From assembly GCA_019417865.1 (NCBI GenBank), contig DYCW01000200.1, positions 1 through 5,851 of the forward strand: DNA of 5,851 nucleotides. The letters are read 5' to 3'. The translations under genes were made by a program, and so were the position numbers. The notes beneath the pieces are model-generated. The model was given only the letters and a program-made list of their open reading frames with translations. It was not told where the DNA came from and did no database searches. This document shows, piece by piece, positions 1-5,565 of this stretch. How positions within the stretch are numbered: the first letter of the stretch is position 1; each line of letters opens with the position of its first letter. This DNA is from Ruminococcus sp. Its GTDB lineage: Bacteria > Bacillota > Clostridia > Oscillospirales > Ruminococcaceae.

Positions 1-322
1 TGCTAATATTGCTGCTGCCTTCACTACAGTATCTGGTATGTCCTTCTTAATTTTCAACTTACTGTGTGCACCGTGCTTTGCTGCAATGGGTGCCATCAAG
101 CGGGAAATGAACAGTGCAAAATGGTTCTGGTTTGCGATTGGTTATGAATGTGGTTTTGCATATGTAATCGCTTTGATTGTAAATCAGTTGGGCAAACTGT
201 TTACTGGTAATGTAAATGTACTGGGATTGATTGTAGCAATCCTTGCCATTGCGTTGATGGTTTATATGTTAGTTCGTCCCTATAAAGAGAGCAATCGTCT
301 GGGTGTAAAGGTAAAGGGATAA
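1..322 (+). CDS. feoB: Ferrous iron transport protein B, C-terminal fragment (cut by window edge)
   Basis: This is the last 106 residues of FeoB, the GTP-driven inner-membrane permease for Fe(II). The reading frame is open from base 2, so the gene starts outside the window and is not a pseudogene. The visible part contains the conserved FeoB C-terminal signature around FNLLCAPCFAAMGAIKREM, with its paired cysteines (CAPC), then KWFWFAIGYECGFAYV and two hydrophobic membrane helices, roughly visible residues 45-65 and 74-93. It ends in a short basic cytoplasmic tail (RPYKESNRLGVKVKG). The N-terminal G domain and most of the membrane domain are not visible. A small Cys-rich gene starts 34 bases downstream and probably belongs to the same operon, as is usual for FeoB in Clostridia. 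Identification rests on recognised family sequence; the assignment is secure, the substrate is inferred from the family. Confidence 0.93.
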   Translation, partial: ANIAAAFTTVSGMSFLIFNLLCAPCFAAMGAIKREMNSAKWFWFAIGYECGFAYVIALIVNQLGKLFTGNVNVLGLIVAILAIALMVYMLVRPYKESNRLGVKVKG

Positions 323-340
323 GGAAAGCTTAATTTTTCC

Positions 341-347
341 AAAGGAG
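341..347 (+). promoter_or_regulatory. Ribosome binding site that decides the start of the small Cys-rich gene
   Basis: AAAGGAG is a good Shine-Dalgarno sequence. The only in-frame ATG nearby (348-350) abuts it with no spacing and so cannot be used efficiently. The in-frame TTG at 357 lies 9 bases downstream, which is normal spacing. The site therefore favours a TTG start. Confidence 0.7.
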
Positions 348-356
348 ATGTTTCGA

Positions 357-518
357 TTGGGCAGTATTCTTGTCGGACTGATTTTACTGGGCATTGTGGC
401 AGGAATCATTTGGATGCTCAGAAGAGACCAGAAAAAAGGAAAACATTCCTGCGGCGGAACGTGTGGCGGTTGCCCAAATGCCTCCCATTGTCATCCGCAG
501 AAGGCACAGAAAAAATAA
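357..518 (+). CDS. FeoB-associated Cys-rich membrane protein (small)
   Basis: This 53-residue protein begins at TTG 357, reads MGSILVGLILLG at its N terminus and ends QKAQKK at the TAA at 516-518. It has one N-terminal membrane helix (about residues 2-20), a short basic stretch (RRDQKKGK), and a cysteine-rich tail CGGTCGGCPNASHCH with four cysteines and histidines. This layout matches the small FeoB-associated Cys-rich proteins found next to feoB in Firmicutes. The family's role is not established; the Cys/His tail suggests metal binding or a redox role at the cytoplasmic mouth of FeoB. An in-frame ATG at 348 would add three residues (MFRL in place of M) but sits directly on the ribosome binding site. 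The gene lies 34 bases after feoB and ends before a strong terminator, so it should be the last gene of the feo operon. Confidence 0.82.
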   Translation: MGSILVGLILLGIVAGIIWMLRRDQKKGKHSCGGTCGGCPNASHCHPQKAQKK

Positions 519-540
519 TTTTATTCCTTCTAATACAGAA

Positions 541-582
541 AAGAGTGGTATATTGCAGATTTTGCAATATACCACTTTTTTT
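541..582 (+). terminator. Rho-independent terminator of the feo operon
   Basis: A perfect 14-bp inverted repeat, AGTGGTATATTGCA (544-557) and TGCAATATACCACT (563-576), surrounds a 5-base loop and is followed by a run of seven Ts (576-582). Upstream As at 539-542 can lengthen the stem by pairing with the T-run. The stem is A/T-rich at its loop end. The A-rich left side means it could also act weakly on the minus strand. It lies 25 bases after the small Cys-rich gene's stop codon. Confidence 0.9.
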
Positions 583-584
583 GG

Positions 585-614
585 TTGACAGAAAAGAAAA
601 GAATGTGTTATAAT
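585..614 (+). promoter_or_regulatory. Strong housekeeping-type promoter with extended -10, for the sigma factor gene
   Basis: A consensus -35 TTGACA (585-590) is followed by an 18-base spacer and a consensus -10 TATAAT (609-614). TG at 606-607 gives a perfect extended -10 (TGTTATAAT). The expected transcription start is about 620-622, about 30 bases before the sigma gene's ATG. The -35 starts only two bases after the upstream terminator's T-run. Confidence 0.85.
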
Positions 615-650
615 AAAAAACAGTATGGCAAAATGAAAAGAGGGGGACAG

Positions 651-1133
651 ATGAAACAGGACACGGTAGAAACTGTACTACAGCAGTATGGGGATATGGT
701 ATACCGGCTTGCCTATGCAAGAGTGCAGAATGTACATGATGCACAGGACATCACACAAGATGTATTTTTGAAGTATATTCGGGCAGCCATCCACTTTCGG
801 GATGAATCACACCGAAAAGCATGGCTGCTGCGAGTGACCATCAATACCAGCAATACCTATTTGCGGTCTGCCTGGAATCGGCATCGTGCAGATTTATGTG
901 AAGCAGCCGAGATGCCCACAGTACAGACAGAATCCAATGACCTCAGAGAAGCTGTTGCCGCCTTGCCGGAAGCGTATCGGGTGGTCATCCATCTGTATTA
1001 TTATGAATCCCTGTCTGTGAAGGAAATAGGAACGCTGCTGCATCTCTCCGAATCGGCAGTCAAATCCAGGTTGTTTCGTGCACGGGAGTTGTTACGGAAA
1101 CAGTGGAAGGAGGATGGTGCATATGAATTTTAA
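651..1133 (+). CDS. RNA polymerase ECF sigma factor (sigma-70 family)
   Basis: A 160-residue extracytoplasmic-function sigma factor, which would direct RNA polymerase to a small set of stress or envelope genes. Sigma region 2 spans about residues 11-78, with the core-binding stretch VHDAQDITQDVFLKYI (28-43) and the -10 recognition part around KAWLLRVTINTSNTYLRS (57-73). A short linker (80-97) leads to region 4, about 98-152, beginning near LREAVAALPEAYRVV; its helix-turn-helix SVKEIGTLLHLSESAVKSR (122-140) would read the -35. The length is typical of compact ECF factors with only regions 2 and 4. ATG 651 follows GAGGGGG at 640-646. A longer in-frame reading from TTG 585 is rejected because that codon is the promoter -35, and ATG 633 lacks a ribosome binding site. 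The gene overlaps by 11 bases with the putative anti-sigma gene. Target genes are not known; the ECF-like site at 1772-1805 is a candidate. Confidence 0.92.
   Translation: MKQDTVETVLQQYGDMVYRLAYARVQNVHDAQDITQDVFLKYIRAAIHFRDESHRKAWLLRVTINTSNTYLRSAWNRHRADLCEAAEMPTVQTESNDLREAVAALPEAYRVVIHLYYYESLSVKEIGTLLHLSESAVKSRLFRARELLRKQWKEDGAYEF
1107..1113 (+). promoter_or_regulatory. Ribosome binding site of the anti-sigma gene, inside the sigma coding sequence
   Basis: AAGGAGG is a near-perfect Shine-Dalgarno sequence 9 bases before ATG 1123. It rules out the ATG at 1114, which abuts it, and the far-upstream in-frame GTG at 1078, which has no comparable site. Confidence 0.85.
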
Positions 1134-1725
1134 GGAACGCTATCAGCAGGAAATGCAGCAGGTAAAGCTGGAGGATTCGTTTCGGGATGCTCTGTCCGAA
1201 GTCATGTATGCAGAACAGAAAAAGCGAAAGCAACGCCATCGACGAAATATCATAGGCTCTGCGTTTGGAATTTGTGCAGCAGCTGCCGTGGTTTTGCTCG
1301 TTGTGCCACATATTTCTTCAAAACCGCTGCAAAATGAATTGCTCTCTTCAAAAGAAACAATCGATACGACATATTATGCAAAAGGAGAACTGCCATCTTT
1401 TTCGCTTACAACCACTTTGGAAAATTCTGATGCAGGTAAGATTGCTTCTCTTTCAAAATTGTTGCAGCATTGGGCAGAGATAGAACAAATTGTTTGCTAT
1501 GAAATTTCTGGTGTAGGAACAGATTGTATGTTGACGGAAGAAGAAATCAATACATTATATGAACAATTCCAGCAGGCAGTTCCAACAGAAAAAACAGTGC
1601 AATCCGCTAAAAAATGCCATTGCTATTGTATTTCCTTTCAGGATGGAATGACATTAGAATTTCGGATTGATCAAAATAACAACGTGAAGTTTGAAGGCAT
1701 TGCACAAGCGTATCATCTGTTGTAA
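1123..1725 (+). CDS. Putative membrane-anchored anti-sigma factor without a zinc motif
   Basis: A 200-residue single-pass membrane protein. Residues 1-42 are cytoplasmic and charged: a helix NFKERYQQEMQQVKLEDSF, then a strongly basic stretch (KKRKQRHRR, 33-41). A membrane helix follows at about 43-64 (IIGSAFGICAAAAVVLLVV). By the positive-inside rule the 136-residue remainder lies outside the cell. The N-terminal pattern, an amphipathic helix of the ERY-x-EM-x-x-V-K type, is like that of Firmicute anti-sigma factors, but the HxxxCxxC zinc signature of ZAS anti-sigmas is absent. The outer domain matches no family I recognise; it carries C125, C135 and a CHCYC cluster (165-169). Function is inferred mainly from position: its ATG overlaps the sigma gene's last 11 bases, which implies translational coupling. 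It would hold the sigma factor at the membrane until a signal arrives. It could instead be an unrelated envelope protein co-regulated with the sigma factor. Confidence 0.75.
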   Translation: MNFKERYQQEMQQVKLEDSFRDALSEVMYAEQKKRKQRHRRNIIGSAFGICAAAAVVLLVVPHISSKPLQNELLSSKETIDTTYYAKGELPSFSLTTTLENSDAGKIASLSKLLQHWAEIEQIVCYEISGVGTDCMLTEEEINTLYEQFQQAVPTEKTVQSAKKCHCYCISFQDGMTLEFRIDQNNNVKFEGIAQAYHLL

Positions 1726-1771
1726 CATGTATGACTTTGGAAGATGGGAAAGAGAAAATTTTTATTTTTTC

Positions 1772-1805
1772 TGCAACCATTCGATGATTTAGAACGTGTT
1801 ATAAA
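1772..1805 (+). promoter_or_regulatory. Candidate ECF-type or extended -10 promoter for the clostripain-like lipoprotein gene
   Basis: TGCAACC (1772-1778) resembles the ECF -35 AAC core. CGTG (1795-1798) follows TGCAAC at 17 bases, matching the AAC-N16/17-CGT layout known for Bacillus ECF promoters. Overlapping it is TGTTATAAA (1797-1805), an extended -10 for the housekeeping factor, but no TTGACA-like -35 lies at the right distance. An A/T-rich tract (1757-1770) precedes it. The leader would be about 85-93 bases long. Which sigma factor uses the site cannot be settled from sequence alone. Confidence 0.5.
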
Positions 1806-1813
1806 TAGGAATG

Positions 1814-1873
1814 GCAGACAGCAGACAAAAAAGCGTCCGTCTGCGGTTTGTGGTTCCGCCTGTGACAGACAGG
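1814..1873 (+). other. Structured leader region with three CAGAC copies and one GTCTG
   Basis: A tandem 7-base repeat GCAGACA-GCAGACA (1814-1827) and a third CAGACAG (1866-1872) flank one GTCTGC (1839-1844). GTCTGC can pair perfectly with the upstream GCAGAC (1821-1826). Alternatively, GTCTG together with GCGG (1843-1846)/CCGC (1856-1859) can form a downstream hairpin that ends in CAGAC (1866-1870). The two folds exclude each other. I recognise no riboswitch class, and the pairing may be chance. Confidence 0.3.
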
Positions 1874-1897
1874 TAACGAAGAATAAGGAGAAATGAT

Positions 1898-4129
1898 ATG
1901 AAGAAGCGGATATCCAGTTGGAAGTGTGTGGCAGTTGCAGTGGCGGCGGTCTTGCTGACTGCCTGCACACCCAAAGCAGAAGAAAGCAGCTCGACAGCCA
2001 AAAAGGGCCTATTTGATGATGCCAGCAGCATTGCTGCCGGAGGGGATGCAAGCGAATCGGTCAATAATATTGTAGACCAGGTAGAAGATATGGAACAAAC
2101 TGGAACAGTCTATTCTCAGACAATTTTAATTTATATGGTTGGTTCTGATTTGGAATCCCAACACGGCAGTGCTAGCTTAGACTTGCAGGAGATGCAGGAG
2201 GCGTTGCCGGATACGGAGAATAATCATATTGTTGTCTATACCGGCGGTGCTTCTGCTTGGCAGATGTCTGACCTGTCTGCGGAGGAAAATACGATTCTGG
2301 AATTGACGAAAGACGGTTTTTCTAAAAAAGAGAGCATGGATGCAGAAAATATGGGGGAGGCAGAAACCCTTCGCTCGTTTATTTCCTATGGCATGGAGCA
2401 TTACCAGTCGGATAAATATGGTCTGATTTTGTGGAATCACGGTGCAGGTCCTGTCCTTGGATTTGGTGTCGATGAAAATTATGAAGATATTCTGACTCTG
2501 TCGGAAATGCAGACAGCCTTGGGGGATGCCCTTGGGACAGATAACAAGTTGGCATGGATTGGATTTGATGCCTGCTTAATGAGTTCAATGGAGCTTGCAG
2601 ATGCGTTTACTCCGTATACCAATTACCTGATTTCCTCACAGGAAACCGAACCGGGCTGGGGATGGAACTATGCATTCCTCTCACAGCTGTCTGAGCCGGA
2701 TATGGATGGTGCACGCATGGGCAAGGCAATTATTGATTCTTATATGGAATTTGGAGAAGCTGCTTTTGATGCGTATCCAAAGGCATATTGTGATTTAACA
2801 TTGTCCTGTCTGGACTTAAATCGATATCAGGCAGCAGAGGATGCATGGGATGCCTTTTTCCGTGATATGGACAGCCAGCTGACAGTGGAAACGTTTCCAT
2901 CCGCTGTTCGCAGCCGCAATCAGGCAAAACGATTCGGCAGCTATTCCACAGACTTTAATTATAGCTTGGTGGATACAATCGATTTATTGGAGCTGTTTTC
3001 TGAGAGCACATCATCTTCTGCTGAAGAAGCAAAAAATGCGTTGCAGGATATGGTGGTTTATCAGCGAAGCAATGTGGCAAATGCCAATGGCATTTCTGTC
3101 TGCTATCCTTATCAGACGGAAGAAGATTATGCATCCTATTGTTTAGAAATGCAGGAAGCCCTTGGATTTGCAGAAAACTACACGGCATTTCTGAAGAACT
3201 GCAATGCTATCGAAAACGGGGAAGCGATTACACAAGATTGGGATGTTGCTGATGCAGAAACCAATGTCACACCGATTTCAGAATCTGCACAGGAACCAGC
3301 AACGGAAGAATCCGTTGCCGAAACAGAACCGGAAACCAGTGAAGCAGAGACAGATGCAGCGGTAACGGAAACAGAGCCGATGGAAACACCAGCAGTACAG
3401 CAGGGTGGCAGCGATATTTCTCTTATGCTGACACCAGAACAGCAGCAGAATTTTGGTACTGCAACCTATTATATTCTTTGCAAAGCAGAGGAAGGCGGCT
3501 TTCTGAATACCGGTGATATTGCAAACGATGCACGGAAAGATGACATGTACATCTTTATTCACGGTGGTAAAAATGTAAAGATGGATGAGAATGGTGTCCT
3601 GCATGCCTATTATAGCGACAATGTGGTCTATATGAAGGATACGACAACAGGAGAACGTTCGGAAACGCCGATGGTGCTGATTGACAATGATTCTTCTTCT
3701 GTAGAGAAACGATATCTGACCTCTGTGGTCTTGTTTGATACCGCAAACGGCAACTTTGATACCAATGCAGCAAATTTACAGATTGTTGTGAATAGCGAAT
3801 ATCCGAATGGCATCATCCGGCAGGCGGTACCGATTTCCAGTGACAAGGAGATTAGAACGCCTAGCAAGGAACTGCTGGATTTGGACGACTATACTTTGAT
3901 GTCTGTTGCAGGTCGTTGCAGCTATCTGACACGGGATGCAGATGGAAAACTGCTGCCGTTTTTCGACTGGGAAGAAACGGGCTGGATTATGGGATTTGAA
4001 CAGAATTTACAAAACGGATATGAACTGGAAGTTTGTCCAATTGAAAACCCAGAGAATTATGTCTGCATGTTTGTCGTACAGGATGCACAAGGAAATACCT
4101 CTGTTTCTGAGCTGATTCCGCTTGGATAA
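1898..4129 (+). CDS. Clostripain-family (peptidase C11) cysteine protease lipoprotein
   Basis: A 743-residue surface lipoprotein. Residues 1-23 form a lipoprotein signal peptide: MKKRISSWK, a hydrophobic core, and lipobox LTAC with C23 as the lipidated residue. A low-complexity spacer follows to about 70. The protease domain, about 73-435, starts ILIYMVGSDLES; WNHGAG gives catalytic His181 and FDACLMSSMELAD gives catalytic Cys226, with the usual Asp two residues before it (D224). SSQETEPGWGWNY (246-258) is the conserved stretch after the active site. Clostripain relatives cleave after Arg or Lys; that specificity is inferred here. An acidic Glu/Thr/Ala-rich stalk (about 450-500) leads to a C-terminal region (505-743) that I do not recognise, looking rich in beta strands. 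The start ATG has AAGGAG (1885-1890) 7 bases upstream. The gene sits alone between its own promoter and a terminator, downstream of the sigma/anti-sigma pair. Both catalytic residues are present, so it is probably active. Confidence 0.9.
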   Translation: MKKRISSWKCVAVAVAAVLLTACTPKAEESSSTAKKGLFDDASSIAAGGDASESVNNIVDQVEDMEQTGTVYSQTILIYMVGSDLESQHGSASLDLQEMQEALPDTENNHIVVYTGGASAWQMSDLSAEENTILELTKDGFSKKESMDAENMGEAETLRSFISYGMEHYQSDKYGLILWNHGAGPVLGFGVDENYEDILTLSEMQTALGDALGTDNKLAWIGFDACLMSSMELADAFTPYTNYLISSQETEPGWGWNYAFLSQLSEPDMDGARMGKAIIDSYMEFGEAAFDAYPKAYCDLTLSCLDLNRYQAAEDAWDAFFRDMDSQLTVETFPSAVRSRNQAKRFGSYSTDFNYSLVDTIDLLELFSESTSSSAEEAKNALQDMVVYQRSNVANANGISVCYPYQTEEDYASYCLEMQEALGFAENYTAFLKNCNAIENGEAITQDWDVADAETNVTPISESAQEPATEESVAETEPETSEAETDAAVTETEPMETPAVQQGGSDISLMLTPEQQQNFGTATYYILCKAEEGGFLNTGDIANDARKDDMYIFIHGGKNVKMDENGVLHAYYSDNVVYMKDTTTGERSETPMVLIDNDSSSVEKRYLTSVVLFDTANGNFDTNAANLQIVVNSEYPNGIIRQAVPISSDKEIRTPSKELLDLDDYTLMSVAGRCSYLTRDADGKLLPFFDWEETGWIMGFEQNLQNGYELEVCPIENPENYVCMFVVQDAQGNTSVSELIPLG

Positions 4130-4146
4130 TTTTTTAAATATCATGC

Positions 4147-4186
4147 AAAAGAAGCTGTCCTTTTCCTCCAGGACAGCTTCTTTTTT
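4147..4186. terminator. Bidirectional terminator between convergent genes
   Basis: AAAAGAAGCTGTCC (4147-4160) pairs perfectly with GGACAGCTTCTTTT (4171-4184) around a 10-base loop whose ends (T4161, A4170) can also pair. Six Ts (4181-4186) follow on the plus strand and four Ts on the minus strand. It lies 17 bases after the protease stop codon and 55 bases beyond the homoserine dehydrogenase stop codon, so it can serve both genes, more strongly the plus-strand one. Confidence 0.92.
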
Positions 4187-4241
4187 GATAACCATATTTT
4201 TGTTGCTTTCAGGGAAATCGCTTTGTAGGAAATGAAAGCTT

Positions 4242-5495
4242 TTACTCAGAGAATTTGGAGTAGTCTTTCAGAACTGGAATTTGTGCCAAAACAGTTACCC
4301 CGAGACTTTGCAGAGCATCTGACAGCTTTGCAGCAATTCGTTCTGTGCAAGCGGAAACCAGGAAACCTCCCTCTGTGTGCATCCGAACCGTTACACCAAC
4401 CTGACCGGCAGCCTGCTTTGCAATATCCGCTGCACAGTTTGTGGTACGGAACATCCGAGGAGCCACAAAGGCATCCATTCCTGCAAGGAAGTCTGTGTTG
4501 GAAGCTGTCTCCCATGTCTGTGCCTGTACTGTACCATCTGCTTTTACCGCATCTATAATATCACCCAACACAGCACTTGCCGTCGGCAGCTTACCGGCAC
4601 CCCGTCCATAGAACATAGTTTTGTCAATTCCGTCGCCCCATACCATAATAGCGTTGAACACGCCGTTTACATGGGACAGCAGGCTATCCTGCATGACCAC
4701 CATCGGCATGACGGATGGCAGGATTTTTCCATCATCCTGTCGCACAACTTGTGCAATCAGTTTGACCGTTCCACCAAGCTGCTGTGCCAGCTTGACATCT
4801 TCCAATTGAATCTCCCGAATGCCTTTTGTATAGACACTTTCCGGATAAACATGCTTTCCAAATACAAGAGAAGAGAGAATGCAGATTTTCCGGCAAGCAT
4901 CCGCACCATCTACATCAGCAGAAGGATTTCGCTCTGCATAGCCGAGCTGCTGTGCCAGAGATAGAGCGTCTGCAAATGTCATCTGGTCACAGAACATTTT
5001 CTCTAAAATAAAATTTGTGGTACCGTTCAGGATACCTGCAATGGCATAAAGGTCGTTTGCTGCCAGACAGGTATGCAGCGGCCGCATAATCGGAATCGCA
5101 CCGCCGACGCTTGCTTCAAAGAAAAAGTTACAGTTATTTTCCTTTGCCAGCTGCAACAGAAGATCTCCTTTTTCTGCCACTAATTGTTTGTTGGAGGTAG
5201 AAACGCTTTTTCTGGCTTTTAGGCAGCTGCTGACAAATTCAAATGCCGGATGTACGCCACCCATACATTCTGCCACATAGCCGACTTCCGGATCCTGTAA
5301 AATTATCTGAATATCGTGTACAACTTTGTCTGCATAGGGATCTCCTTCAAAGGTTCGCAGGTCGAGAATGTATTTTACCTCCATTTGATAACCCGTATTT
5401 TTTTCGATTTTTGCTTGGTTCTGGTAGAATAGTTCCACGACACCAGAGCCCACGACACCGTATCCTAATACGGCGATTTGCTTTTTCTTCTGCAT
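4242..5495 (-). CDS. hom: Homoserine dehydrogenase
   Basis: This 417-residue cytoplasmic enzyme catalyses NAD(P)H-dependent reduction of aspartate semialdehyde to homoserine, the branch point toward threonine and methionine. The N-terminal nucleotide-binding domain opens with IAVLGYGVVGSGVVELF (7-23), the Rossmann glycine motif. STSNKQLVA (99-107) carries the conserved Lys103. The catalytic domain has GILNGTTNFIL (154-164), DVDGADACRK (194-203) with the family's catalytic Asp199 and Lys203, and YGRGAGKLPTASAVLGD (296-312). The last 70 residues occupy the place of the usual regulatory ACT domain, but no clear DxPGVL motif is visible, so that part is diverged. ATG 5495 has GGAGG (5505-5509 on the complement) 9 bases upstream. 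The gene follows a PheB-like ACT gene by 70 bases on the same strand and is probably co-transcribed with it. Confidence 0.96.
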   Translation of the reverse strand: MQKKKQIAVLGYGVVGSGVVELFYQNQAKIEKNTGYQMEVKYILDLRTFEGDPYADKVVHDIQIILQDPEVGYVAECMGGVHPAFEFVSSCLKARKSVSTSNKQLVAEKGDLLLQLAKENNCNFFFEASVGGAIPIMRPLHTCLAANDLYAIAGILNGTTNFILEKMFCDQMTFADALSLAQQLGYAERNPSADVDGADACRKICILSSLVFGKHVYPESVYTKGIREIQLEDVKLAQQLGGTVKLIAQVVRQDDGKILPSVMPMVVMQDSLLSHVNGVFNAIMVWGDGIDKTMFYGRGAGKLPTASAVLGDIIDAVKADGTVQAQTWETASNTDFLAGMDAFVAPRMFRTTNCAADIAKQAAGQVGVTVRMHTEGGFLVSACTERIAAKLSDALQSLGVTVLAQIPVLKDYSKFSE

Positions 5496-5536
5496 TACGA
5501 AATTCCTCCAATACTAATATTTTTCTAATCCTCTAA

Positions 5537-5553
5537 GCGGCAATATGTGCCGC
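5537..5553 (-). other. G/C-rich stem-loop between the ACT gene and hom
   Basis: GCGGCA (5537-5542) and TGCCGC (5548-5553) form a perfect 6-bp stem with a 5-base loop. On the transcribed strand it is followed by A-rich sequence, with no T-run, so it is not a standard terminator. It may stabilise or process the message between the two genes, 27 bases before the hom ribosome binding site. Confidence 0.45.
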
Positions 5554-5565
5554 AGGTTGGTTGGA

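Noticed and set aside
1..322. feoB as a broken gene
   Set aside because: The frame is open to the left edge and the visible sequence is intact, so it is only truncated by the window.
585..650. Upstream TTG start that would add 22 residues to the sigma factor
   Set aside because: The TTG is the first codon-sized part of the -35 TTGACA; the extension covers the promoter and the expected transcript start, has no ribosome binding site and no sigma-family similarity.
394..744. Several overlapping frames of 60-108 codons on both strands across the feo end and sigma start
   Set aside because: They run through the terminator and promoter, lack ribosome binding sites, and overlap the convincing small Cys-rich gene and the sigma gene in other frames.
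1078..1122. Longer start of the anti-sigma gene
   Set aside because: The extra 15 residues are an out-of-frame reading of the sigma factor region 4; the strong AAGGAGG at 1107-1113 points to ATG 1123.
1726..1771. Possible terminator after the anti-sigma gene
   Set aside because: The T-rich tract at 1758-1770 has only a weak A/T stem (AGAAAA with TTTTCT) and no G/C-rich hairpin, so some readthrough into the protease gene is possible.
4377..4964. 195-codon plus-strand frame opposite homoserine dehydrogenase
   Set aside because: It is antisense to conserved catalytic motifs of hom, is Cys/His-rich in the manner of shadow translations, and has no recognisable domain.
5496..5565. T-box or amino-acid riboswitch before hom
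   Set aside because: The 70-base gap is too short and has no T-box sequence or terminator; only a 6-bp stem-loop is present.
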